Positions 1 to 6,616 are shown, counted from the stretch's first letter. The stretch: DNA of 6,832 nucleotides from an uncultured Pseudomonadota bacterium (GCA_903864555.1 CAIPGJ010000489.1:1-6832); one strand, 5' to 3'. A program made the numbers and translations. Notes: generated by a model from the letters alone, not told the origin.

Positions 1-2
1 CC

Positions 3-722
3 CACTTGGCAGGCTATCTCCTTACCCCGGAAATGATCGCCGACCATGTGGAGCCGCGTCCGAACAAGTTGTGGGCCTGGGGGCTGCCCCGTGCGGCGAT
101 GATTACTCATGACCCCGCCTGGGTGCGCTTGGCGATCCTACCCACGGACCGGGGCACCATCCAGCCCAAGGGCCTGTATTTCAATGGAGTGCATTACACC
201 TGCGCGCGGGCGATGCGGGAGGAGTGGTTTGCGACGGTGCGACACAATGCGGTGCGCTCGGTGCAATGCAGCTTCGACCCCGGCGCGGTGAACCGAATCT
301 ACCTGCTCGGGGACCAAGTGGACGTGTGCGACTTGACGTCTGCTGACTCGTGGGCGGCGGGCCTGTCTTGGCCGGAGCTGAACGCATACTTGAAGGATAA
401 GCGGGTGAGTGACCGGGACGCCAAGAACGAAGACGTGCAGTTGCGGGTGACGGCCAACGCGAACACCCAGGCGGTGATCAAGCAGGCCAGGAAGCTCACC
501 AAGGCAGCCACAGGTGGTGGTGCGCCCAGCACGAAGATGATGGAGGAGGCCAAGAAGGCCGAACGGCTGCAGGAACTCCAAGCTCAAGCCGGCACGACAC
601 AAGGGATCGTGGGTTTGCCGCCCGCGCCGATCCCCACTGCGGCTACGGTACCGAATTCAACTGGCACGAGCAAAGTGGCCAGCAAGTGGGCCATGCTGAA
701 CAAACTAATGAAACCATCCTGA
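3..722 (+). CDS. tnsB: TnsB-type DDE transposase, C-terminal fragment (5' end cut by window)
   Basis: This is the 3' part of a Tn7-like TnsB transposase, the DDE-family enzyme that binds the transposon ends and joins the 3' ends to target DNA. The frame is open to the window edge, so the TTG at 6 is not a real start. About 239 codons are visible. Residues numbered from TTG-6 include a Mu-transposase C-terminal beta-barrel (about 40-105, with RLAILPTDRGTI, GLYFNGVHYTC and a later SFDPGAVNRIYLL), followed by a Lys/Ala-rich helical stretch (about 155-195), a Pro-rich linker, and a basic tail KVASKWAMLNKLMKPS. The catalytic DDE residues lie upstream and are not visible. In studied relatives the TnsB tail contacts TnsC; that role is inferred here. 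The stop is three bases before tnsC, implying one operon. Confidence 0.88.
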   Translation, partial: HLAGYLLTPEMIADHVEPRPNKLWAWGLPRAAMITHDPAWVRLAILPTDRGTIQPKGLYFNGVHYTCARAMREEWFATVRHNAVRSVQCSFDPGAVNRIYLLGDQVDVCDLTSADSWAAGLSWPELNAYLKDKRVSDRDAKNEDVQLRVTANANTQAVIKQARKLTKAATGGGAPSTKMMEEAKKAERLQELQAQAGTTQGIVGLPPAPIPTAATVPNSTGTSKVASKWAMLNKLMKPS

Positions 723-725
723 ACC

Positions 726-2120
726 ATGAACCAACCAAAACAGAAAGCCGACGATCAAGAACCCTCGCCACTAGAACAGTTTGGCGAGGCAGTCTACACG
801 CCCTCGGTGGTGCCGTTGTTCCAAGGGAACCCCTACATTGAGGCGCTGCCGCCCAATGCGACGGACATGCAGACGCTCTTCAGCCAGCTGCAAAGTTTGC
901 CACCGTGGAGTGAGGCGGATGTGAAGCAGCCCGCCACGGCGCGTCTCCACATGCTGCTGACGATGGATTGCTTCTTCCAGCCGCTGCCGCGCCACTTCTC
1001 GCTGGCGCAGGATTTGGATGGGATGATTCGTGGGGGCTACCTGTCCCGCAATCCGATGAAGGGCACCTCCGTGGTGCCTGGCCTGGCCTACTCAGCGCCC
1101 AAGACGTTGCGCAGTGCCGCGCTGATTGGCTGCGCCGGTGTGGGAAAGACGTATTCCGTGACGCACATGCTGTCCCAGATGTATGGCGCTCCGGTGAACC
1201 ACCGAATGTATCAGGGGAACGAAATCAAGAAGACGCAGCTAGTCTGGCTGAAAGTTGAGTGCCCGGGTGAATCGACCCCGCGTGGCCTCTGTCGGCTGTT
1301 CTTCCAGGCGGTGGACGAGGCGCTGGGCACCAGTTATGAGGCCAAATTCGGCGGCAGCAAGTCAACGACGAGCGATTACATTCCAGGCATGAAGCGTATA
1401 TGCAACGATCACGCACTGGGGCTGCTGGTGATTGACGAGATCCAAAACCTGAACCTTAAGGAACATCGGAGGGATGAGATGTTCAGCTTCCTGGTTCAAA
1501 TCATCAATGATTTCAAGGTGCCGATCCTGATGGTGGGCACCTTTGCGGCCTTGGGGGCGCTGACGGCCGCCTTCCGCGCCGCCCGGCGCGCGACTGGCCT
1601 GTCAACCCCGCTCTGGGAGCGCATGCTGGAGGATTCAGAGGAGTGGCACATGTTCATGGATACGCTGTGGCGCTACCAGTATGTGCAGAATCCTGTCCCG
1701 CTTACCGACGAGTTGCGGCACCAGTTCTATTACGAGACCCAGGGCGTGACCGACCTGGCCGTGCGCCTGTTTGGGTTGGTCCAGAAGCACGCTATCAACG
1801 AGGACATTGAGCGGATCACCATCGAGAATATTCGGACGGTGGCCGACAAGGCGTTGTATCTGAACCGGGAGTTTCTGGCGTCCCTGCGCGCTGGGAAGCC
1901 GACCGGGGATGCGGGTGAGGTGAAGCGGGTGATTGATCCTTACAAGCTGGCCCTGGCGGATGAAGATGTCCCGGTGAAGCCGGTGCCTTTAACCAAGGGG
2001 AAGAAGAAGGCCGCGAAAGCCAAGGTTCAGGCGATGGCGGACGTGGAACCTGCGGCGGATGCCTACGAGGAGATGAAGGCGGCCGGGATGGTGGCGGACC
2101 CGACGCAGCCCAAACCGTGA
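726..2120 (+). CDS. tnsC: TnsC-type AAA+ ATPase, transposition regulator
   Basis: This is the ATP-dependent regulator that links target selection (TnsD/TniQ) to the TnsB transposase. The protein has 464 residues, compared with 555 for Tn7 TnsC. Walker A is GCAGVGKT at about 135-142 and Walker B is LLVIDE at 233-238. A sensor-like MVGT sits at about 269-272, and the TnsC-typical segment FRAARRATGLS...WERM follows at 283-300. An N-terminal region of about 125 residues precedes the ATPase core. The last 45 or so residues are Lys/Ala/Pro-rich and probably disordered. The ATG lies three bases after the tnsB stop and no clear Shine-Dalgarno is seen, so translation is probably coupled to tnsB. It ends six bases from the convergent nuclease gene. 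All visible ATPase motifs are intact, so an active protein is expected. Confidence 0.93.
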   Translation: MNQPKQKADDQEPSPLEQFGEAVYTPSVVPLFQGNPYIEALPPNATDMQTLFSQLQSLPPWSEADVKQPATARLHMLLTMDCFFQPLPRHFSLAQDLDGMIRGGYLSRNPMKGTSVVPGLAYSAPKTLRSAALIGCAGVGKTYSVTHMLSQMYGAPVNHRMYQGNEIKKTQLVWLKVECPGESTPRGLCRLFFQAVDEALGTSYEAKFGGSKSTTSDYIPGMKRICNDHALGLLVIDEIQNLNLKEHRRDEMFSFLVQIINDFKVPILMVGTFAALGALTAAFRAARRATGLSTPLWERMLEDSEEWHMFMDTLWRYQYVQNPVPLTDELRHQFYYETQGVTDLAVRLFGLVQKHAINEDIERITIENIRTVADKALYLNREFLASLRAGKPTGDAGEVKRVIDPYKLALADEDVPVKPVPLTKGKKKAAKAKVQAMADVEPAADAYEEMKAAGMVADPTQPKP

Positions 2121-2126
2121 GTGAGG

Positions 2127-3125
2127 TTACTGCGGGCGGCTTGTGCCACCCACGTAGGGCAGTGTGCCCCGACATTTGGGGTAGTTGGGACAGCCCCAGA
2201 ATTGGGAACCAACCGTTTCTCCTCGCTTGGCGGTCCGCAGTTGCATGGTGCTTTGGCATCGCGGGCACGTCGGTGCGGTTGGTCGTGTGAGGGGCAAGAT
2301 GTCAGGGTCCGTGTAGTGGTCGGCCCCAGCCGGCAGGCCGTCCGGGGCCGTAGGTTCGGCCCCGATCAGTGTGGTGGTCGGCGGCCGGTCAATTAGGGGG
2401 TTCCCTTCCATTGGATGTTTTACGAGCCAACTCCTCATTGGATTCTCCATAGCCGGTGGCTCTAGCGTTGGCCTGCCCTGACTGGGATTTAGCCCCTGCT
2501 GTTGTTGTAGCTTTCGTTGGAAACCGCGCACCAGTTTGAGGAACCCGGCGTGGTCAATCAGCTCAATGGTTTTGCCCTCGGCAAACTTTAGCGCTTCGCT
2601 TGTGTAACTGCCGCTAGCGATGAAGATGGACGAATCTGCTTTTTCGGCAGCTTGCACACCGAACAGCTCGCGGACTGGCTTCACTCCGACTGTCCATGTT
2701 TTCCAGTGCTTGCACTGGACGATGGTGAGTTGGCCATCCTTGCGTAGTTTCAGGTCAACTCCGCCGTCCGGACCGCCGCCCCCGGTCTCCTCGACCTGGT
2801 AGCCCTGCTGCCGATAAACCTCCGCGACCTGTCGTTCAAAGTCCTGCCACGATAGTCCACGCACCCAGTTCAAGTCGATGTCCGCCTGAAGGAAGGCGCT
2901 CTGATTGCGGCGTAACTCGGCTCCTTTCCATCCGGCTGCGAGACACACCAGCGCAAGGGTGCCCCCGAACAAGTAACCAATGTCGGGGTTGGGAAACAGC
3001 GCGCGACAAGTGAGCAGCAGGCCCAGCGCCATGGGTATGCAGGTCCACGGTGGAAGGTGTTGGAACACGAATGCCAACGCCTCGAAGAGCATGTCGATAA
3101 GGGGTTCTTTGGATCTACGTGCCAT
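2127..3125 (-). CDS. Membrane-anchored Mrr-type restriction endonuclease with C-terminal topoisomerase-like zinc finger
   Basis: This protein of 332 residues has three parts. Two hydrophobic segments (about 26-44 and 49-66) suggest an N-terminal membrane anchor. A restriction-endonuclease (Mrr_cat) domain spans about 85-200, with the PD-(D/E)xK variant GGGPDGGVDLKL (D124) and VQCKHW (Q137, K139), plus a conserved-looking Glu in WQDFERQV (E97). After a Pro-rich linker, a C4 zinc finger of the topoisomerase type has Cys at 287, 290, 312 and 318. In known Mrr relatives this fold cleaves DNA, often methylated DNA; the substrate here is unknown. The ATG is preceded by a good ribosome site (GAGGT) that overlaps the 3' end of the upstream gene 7 bp away, indicating co-transcription. 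It is probably defence cargo. A 17-bp direct repeat brackets the gene. Confidence 0.85.
   Translation of the reverse strand: MARRSKEPLIDMLFEALAFVFQHLPPWTCIPMALGLLLTCRALFPNPDIGYLFGGTLALVCLAAGWKGAELRRNQSAFLQADIDLNWVRGLSWQDFERQVAEVYRQQGYQVEETGGGGPDGGVDLKLRKDGQLTIVQCKHWKTWTVGVKPVRELFGVQAAEKADSSIFIASGSYTSEALKFAEGKTIELIDHAGFLKLVRGFQRKLQQQQGLNPSQGRPTLEPPAMENPMRSWLVKHPMEGNPLIDRPPTTTLIGAEPTAPDGLPAGADHYTDPDILPLTRPTAPTCPRCQSTMQLRTAKRGETVGSQFWGCPNYPKCRGTLPYVGGTSRPQ
2130..2146. repeat. 17-bp direct repeat at the 3' end of the nuclease gene
   Basis: CTGCGGGCGGCTTGTGC on the plus strand, covering the last codons of the nuclease gene. An exact copy is at 3155-3171. The two are read in different frames, so the match is at DNA level and not a shared protein motif. 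Confidence 0.8.
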
Positions 3126-3132
3126 AATGACC

Positions 3133-3771
3133 TCAGAACTTGGGGATTTGGCTGCTGCGGGCGGCTTGTGCGGCTTTGAGCGCCTCTACCGCCTCTCCGA
3201 ATGCAGGCAGGGTGATTTCGACCGTTCGGCTGGCTTGATTCCGGACTATCGTAGTCCCATTGTCTGCGGTCCATCGCCAGATCAGTATACCGTTGTTCTT
3301 GTCGGCATTCCAAGTGAGGTGCTCCAGGCCGTTGCGAGCCGTGAGGAAACGTAGCTGGTCATCGGTGATTCTGCCCTCGCCATGTTGGTAGGTAATACGG
3401 AGGCATTGCCCCGCAATGCAGGTGGCGATGATGCTCCAAGCCGGGTCTGGCCTTTTCAGCCATGTAATCTGGTTCCCGAATGGCAATGTCTTGGATTCGA
3501 CGGTTTGGAAGTTCTGTGAAACCTGCGCAGGTTTGCCAAGCATCTGTGTCAACTCTTCGACCGTGGCACCCAAGTGCGCTCGATTGGCTGGGACGCTGGT
3601 CGGGGGCTGGACTTGCGCGTTAGCAGGTTGCTGTGCTGGCTTTGATTGTTCTCGGCGGTTAACAAGAACACCCGCGATGAGGAGGGCGATCCCAAGCAAG
3701 GTGATTACAACAATCATGTTGGCGGCAACCCTTATTCCTATGTTATCACCTGAGATTGGAGGCTTGCTCAT
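3133..3771 (-). CDS. Hypothetical single-pass membrane protein
   Basis: The family is not recognised. The 212-residue product has a hydrophobic helix at about 19-37 (VVITLLGIALLIAGVLV) followed by basic residues NRR, then a Gln/Pro/Ala-rich linker (about 41-65). A folded region of about 145 residues follows, with two nearby cysteines (118 and 123, IATCIAGQCLRI) that could pair or bind metal. The form suggests a membrane-tethered domain; which side of the membrane it faces is unclear. It lies 27 bp after the TnsD C-terminal gene and 7 bp before the nuclease gene, so it is probably co-expressed with both. The ATG at 3771 has no strong ribosome site. An alternative start is Met19; a CAGGTGATA segment identical to the ribosome-site region of the other membrane gene sits at codons 7-10. 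A counted 60-bp sample (3661-3720) is 48% GC, lower than the transposition genes. Confidence 0.72.
   Translation of the reverse strand: MSKPPISGDNIGIRVAANMIVVITLLGIALLIAGVLVNRREQSKPAQQPANAQVQPPTSVPANRAHLGATVEELTQMLGKPAQVSQNFQTVESKTLPFGNQITWLKRPDPAWSIIATCIAGQCLRITYQHGEGRITDDQLRFLTARNGLEHLTWNADKNNGILIWRWTADNGTTIVRNQASRTVEITLPAFGEAVEALKAAQAARSSQIPKF
3155..3171. repeat. 17-bp direct repeat near the 3' end of the single-pass membrane gene
   Basis: Exact copy of 2130-2146, 1,025 bp away in the same orientation. The pair brackets the nuclease gene with its ribosome site, defining a possible cassette. Confidence 0.8.
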
Positions 3772-3798
3772 GCGAATTTGCGTGGCGGTGTTTGCCTG

Positions 3799-4611
3799 TC
3801 AGCTCACCAAGCGCAGTAGCGCCGCCACTTTGGGCATCCGCGCGACCTCCGTGCGCAAACCAGCCCGCTTGCACAGTTGCCACCGGATCGGGGTCACCTG
3901 CTCCGTGCCGTAGCTCTTCCAACCACCGCGATCCAGCACTGCCTGAATGCGACGGCAGGCGTAATCCTCGCGGGACTCGGTCAGGTCCAGCAAGGCTTGG
4001 CGGCTCAGGGGCAACACCGCCTGACGTGCCCGGAACCACGGTGCTTGCGCACGCTGCAACAGTGCGGTGGGCGTCCGTTGGTGCTCTGTGAAATGGGGAT
4101 CGGTGACGATGCCCTTGAGGCGTGCCGCCAAGTCCGTGTCCCGTGCGGCCCAGTCCACGCGGAGTTGGACCCCTGCGGGCTTCGTTGCTCTCGGCGAGTG
4201 ACGCTTAAGCCACACGCGGTCGGCGCGGTAGAGCCGGAAGTAGAGGGCAGGCTGCAACAGCCGGAGCGCCTTCACTCCCAGGCCGGGGTTGCTGTGGATG
4301 TGTTCCAACCATTGGGCCTGCGACGCGGCTAGTTCCGCCGTGTGGTTCACCTTCTGGTAAATCTTGGCCGTGCTGACGGCGCGTGCGCCGATGGTGCGCG
4401 GGAGGGGCAGGTCCAGCTTGGCCGCCTGGCGCTTGACCGTGATGGGGTCGACGCCGAGTTCTCGCGCCATGCTCCGCAGGCTGCATTTGGGGTTGCGCCA
4501 CATGCGGCGGAGCCGCTGTTGCCAAGGGGGTCCGTAGGCGGTAGTGCGTGTTGTTGCCACGCGACCGCACGGGTTCCGCGTAGCGGTTGATAAATCCTCC
4601 AACGTCACCAT
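3799..4611 (-). CDS. TnsD C-terminal half: helix-turn-helix and target-DNA-binding region as a separate gene
   Basis: This 270-residue protein matches the C-terminal part of Tn7-like TnsD proteins, which bind the glmS attachment site. The segment AYGPPWQQRLRRMWRNPKCS (25-44) leads into a helix-turn-helix, RSMARELGVDPITVKRQAAK (46-65). Further on are a typical ALYFRLYRADRVWL (122-135), VDWAARDTDLAARL (152-165) and SREDYACRRIQAVLDRGGW (213-231). The N-terminal TniQ domain and zinc fingers are missing; they are encoded by the gene at 5356-6513. I chose ATG-4611 because it lies 7 bp after the stop of the upstream membrane gene, suggesting coupled translation. An alternative is GTG-4560, which sits exactly 11 bp after a 15-bp repeat also found before tniQ. 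No good ribosome site precedes either. Domain identity is firm; whether the product works in trans with the TniQ half is inference. Confidence 0.83.
   Translation of the reverse strand: MVTLEDLSTATRNPCGRVATTRTTAYGPPWQQRLRRMWRNPKCSLRSMARELGVDPITVKRQAAKLDLPLPRTIGARAVSTAKIYQKVNHTAELAASQAQWLEHIHSNPGLGVKALRLLQPALYFRLYRADRVWLKRHSPRATKPAGVQLRVDWAARDTDLAARLKGIVTDPHFTEHQRTPTALLQRAQAPWFRARQAVLPLSRQALLDLTESREDYACRRIQAVLDRGGWKSYGTEQVTPIRWQLCKRAGLRTEVARMPKVAALLRLVS
4572..4586 (-). promoter_or_regulatory. 15-bp repeat in the 5' part of the TnsD C-terminal gene (copy 2)
   Basis: Identical to 6525-6539 and again exactly 11 bp before a possible start codon: GTG-4560 followed by GCA, as ATG-GCA follows copy 1. 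Under the chosen ATG-4611 start it encodes part of residues 9-14. Confidence 0.5.
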
Positions 4612-4618
4612 TGAATTA

Positions 4619-5224
4619 TCATAGTGGAAACTTTCGGCCCTGTTCCGAATTCCCGTGGGGTTCAAGTTCCCCCTCGTACGGGATGTGAGGGTTTGCCTTG
4701 AATAGAAGAGCACATAAAACCGAGAGACCGAATGCCTGGAAAATTGAGATTGTCGTCGCACCAAAAATGGAAGGCAAAAGCCAGTTCCACAGGAACCAGA
4801 CGGGAATTGTTACGAAAAGGAGATTGAACACCACGAGAAGGATCATTCCGATAATGATGCCAGGTAATGCCCTAGCGATCCCTAGGATGTAGTCCGGTTG
4901 ACTCTTGCTACCATCTGATGGAACTCCCTCATGGTTGGCAGGCTCCGGCGCTCGGCTAGCAGTGGGTGGTGGAAGCGTCGGCGTGATTTGTTCGATGGCT
5001 GGGCGCGGTGGAGCCGGTTCTGGTTTCACAACGGGTTCAGCTTTCATGCTGACTGGGGTTGGGGATTCCGGTGGTTGATGGCTGGTTTGGGCGCAAACCT
5101 TCTGAACTTGATTTGGTGATGGGGTGTCAATCGCATGCCAGATTACCCACAGGATGCATCCAATAATCCCTATGGCTAGCAGGATGACCAAGGGGATGAT
5201 GGTTGGGATATGGGATTCGTTCAT
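4619..5224 (-). CDS. Hypothetical proline-rich multi-pass membrane protein lying between the two TnsD halves
   Basis: The family is not recognised. The 201-residue protein has a first membrane helix at about 8-30 (PTIIPLVILLAIGIIGCILW), a long Pro/Glu-rich linker (about 33-110), and two further hydrophobic segments (about 118-140 and 142-175), then a short polar tail. ATG-5224 is preferred over the in-frame GTG at 5233 because an AGGTG ribosome site lies at the right distance from it, whereas the GTG is part of that site. A counted 60-bp sample (4681-4740) is 48% GC, against 70% for a sample of tniQ (5761-5820), which suggests separate origin. Its position interrupts what is a single gene in Tn7. 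It resembles the 3133-3771 product only in plan: N-terminal helix, then a Pro-rich linker. Confidence 0.72.
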   Translation of the reverse strand: MNESHIPTIIPLVILLAIGIIGCILWVIWHAIDTPSPNQVQKVCAQTSHQPPESPTPVSMKAEPVVKPEPAPPRPAIEQITPTLPPPTASRAPEPANHEGVPSDGSKSQPDYILGIARALPGIIIGMILLVVFNLLFVTIPVWFLWNWLLPSIFGATTISIFQAFGLSVLCALLFKANPHIPYEGELEPHGNSEQGRKFPL

Positions 5225-5355
5225 AGCTATCACCTGCTTGTTGGACCAAGAGCCTTAACCCATAGGCAATACGGCGGCTCGCCCGAATTAAAGACACAAA
5301 TTAAGCAGCTACGCGCGAGTTCTACGAGTGAACGGAAAGCGGTCCAGTGCTATCC
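5225..5355 (-). other. Intergenic gap between tniQ and the Pro-rich membrane gene
   Basis: This is the widest gap in the minus-strand gene row (131 bp), visibly richer in A/T than tniQ. The AGGTG ribosome site of the membrane gene is at 5232-5236. No hairpin-plus-T terminator is evident. A promoter for the downstream genes is plausible here, but no convincing -35/-10 pair is seen. The part at 5295-5313 matches 16 of 19 bases of 6648-6666 in the transposon end. Confidence 0.4.
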
Positions 5356-6513
5356 TCAATCAGGGCTTCCAATGCAACGTGCTGGCTTTGCTGTATCCGT
5401 GCGCTCCCGCCACTCCCGGCCACAGGTGCTGCACTCGTAATCCGCCATCATGCAGCGTGAGCTGGATGAGTATTGGTGGGCTGTCGCGGTCACGGGCAGG
5501 TGGCGTTGGCTGCAAAGTGGATTGCCGCAGGCAGAGATAGGGAGCGCCGGCGCGGGTGGAGCTTTAGCCGCGAAGAACTCCTCCAGCGTGGTGTCCATGG
5601 CAGCGAGGAACAGGAGATGGCGAATCGGCGCGTGGACTTGGTCCTTGTTGAGTAGGTGGGCCACCCAGGTTTTCTCTGGGCGGTTGCCCAGTGAGCAGTT
5701 GATGGAGGTGAGGTAGTCATCCGGGAGGGCTTGCTTGACGTGGGCGACCAACTCGGCCAGGCGCATCTGACCACCCGGGGTCGTGAAGCCCTTGGCGGCG
5801 ACCAAGCGGCGATGGGCTTCCATGGGACTGACGCCCTCGGGGAGTTGCCAGACCTTGCTGAGCAGGGCTTCGCCGAGCTGGGCCACTTTCAGGAGGACCG
5901 GTTCCGTGCAGGGCTGGGCCTGCTTGCTGCGCTGGGGTGGAGCGTGGAACGTCTGACGAGCCAGGCCCCGCGGGATTTCGCTGTTATCCAGCCGGACCTG
6001 ATGCGTTGGGCAAACCTCGATGCCGGTGATCTGGTGGAGCCGGTGCCAATAGGGCTTGAGCCGGGTTCGGCCCTCCCTCCCGTCAATCGTGGGCTCGCGG
6101 AGTTCTCGACCGAGACACTCTGGGCAGTAGCGCAGGAAGCGTTGGATGGGGACGCCGCCCGTGGTGATGCCGGCGAGGATGTGCAGGCCGTTGCCATCCT
6201 CGTGGAGCATACGCTCCCGGATCAAGGCGGCGCGTCCGGGTGGCAGGAACGGGGCATACCACGGGAACAAGGTGAGTTCCTCGACGATGTGGTGACACCA
6301 TGCAGGTCGGCCAACGGCGACGGTCTTGAGGTGCGCGAGGCGACCGGGCAGTTCGAGGGTGGCGGTAGCAGTCGTGACGCCGAAGAACTCCTCGATGACT
6401 GCCTTCTGGTCGGGGTAGCCCATGTGGCGCTGGCGGCGCGCGGCCAGGCTGTAGAGCAGTTCGTCGTGAAAGGGGTTGTCGAGTCCATGAACCAGCGGTG
6501 GGCGGCTTGCCAT
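5356..6513 (-). CDS. tniQ: TniQ-domain protein, N-terminal half of a TnsD-type target selector
   Basis: The 385-residue protein carries the TniQ domain that connects a target-site binder to TnsC. The conserved opening NPFHDELLYSLAARRQRH lies at 13-30. A zinc site CPEC (130-133) pairs with CPTH (168-171), with the typical FLRYCPECL and YWHRLHQITGIEVCPTH wording. The later segment APIRHLLFLAAMDTTLEEFF (295-314) matches the TnsD region before the second zinc finger. That finger, CGNPLC (329-334) with CSTC (361-364), is complete, and the protein ends 21 residues after it. Tn7 TnsD (508 residues) continues with a DNA-binding half; here that half is a separate gene (3799-4611). ATG-6513 is supported by closeness to the TniQ start. 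It has no strong ribosome site, though a 15-bp repeat ends 11 bp upstream. Confidence 0.88.
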   Translation of the reverse strand: MASRPPLVHGLDNPFHDELLYSLAARRQRHMGYPDQKAVIEEFFGVTTATATLELPGRLAHLKTVAVGRPAWCHHIVEELTLFPWYAPFLPPGRAALIRERMLHEDGNGLHILAGITTGGVPIQRFLRYCPECLGRELREPTIDGREGRTRLKPYWHRLHQITGIEVCPTHQVRLDNSEIPRGLARQTFHAPPQRSKQAQPCTEPVLLKVAQLGEALLSKVWQLPEGVSPMEAHRRLVAAKGFTTPGGQMRLAELVAHVKQALPDDYLTSINCSLGNRPEKTWVAHLLNKDQVHAPIRHLLFLAAMDTTLEEFFAAKAPPAPALPISACGNPLCSQRHLPVTATAHQYSSSSRCMMADYECSTCGREWRERTDTAKPARCIGSPD

Positions 6514-6524
6514 GCCGCGTTTGT

Positions 6525-6539
6525 GGTTCCGCGTAGCGG
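6525..6539 (-). promoter_or_regulatory. 15-bp repeat upstream of tniQ (copy 1)
   Basis: Reads CCGCTACGCGGAACC on the minus strand, with inverted arms CCGC/GCGG around TAC. It ends 11 bp before the tniQ ATG. An identical copy occurs at 4572-4586. It may be an operator, a leader element or a recombination scar. Confidence 0.5.
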
Positions 6540-6546
6540 GGCATTA

Positions 6547-6563
6547 TTGGCGACTTTATTAAC
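6547..6563 (-). repeat. TnsB-type binding site, innermost copy
   Basis: An exact 17-bp copy of the outermost site, in the same orientation, 53 bp inward from the middle one. It ends 34 bp upstream of the tniQ start codon, so TnsB bound here could also repress tniQ transcription; the regulatory role is inferred. Confidence 0.83.
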
Positions 6564-6566
6564 GGA

Positions 6567-6595
6567 GGCTGGCCGGACGCCGGCGCGTTGCAGCC
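6567..6595. repeat. GC-rich inverted repeat between TnsB sites
   Basis: An inner perfect stem GCCGG-acg-CCGGC (6572-6584) is flanked by outer arms GGCTG (6567-6571) and CAGCC (6591-6595), with a six-base bulge. It sits between the innermost and middle TnsB sites. It could attenuate read-through from glmS into the element or bind a protein; no function is established. Confidence 0.4.
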
Positions 6596-6599
6596 GTCG

Positions 6600-6616
6600 T
6601 TGCTGACTTTATTAAC
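6600..6616 (-). repeat. TnsB-type binding site, middle copy
   Basis: Reads GTTAATAAAGTCAGCAA on the minus strand, differing from the other two copies at two positions. It lies 67 bp inward from the outermost copy. Confidence 0.83.

Noticed and set aside
138..602. 154-codon minus-strand frame opposite tnsB
   Set aside because: It is a shadow of the TnsB C-terminal coding sequence with no domain features.
4612..4764. Upstream extension of the TnsD C-terminal gene to an ATG at 4764
   Set aside because: It would overlap the membrane-protein gene by about 145 bp on the same strand, the extra 51 residues look unlike TnsD, and conserved sequence begins only after 4611.
5225..5233. GTG-5233 as start of the Pro-rich membrane protein
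   Set aside because: This GTG is part of the AGGTG ribosome site that serves ATG-5224, and nothing resembling a ribosome site precedes it.
5731..6606. 291-codon open frame on the plus strand opposite tniQ
   Set aside because: It is antisense to a well-supported TniQ gene in GC-rich DNA, has no recognisable domain, and would run through a TnsB site.
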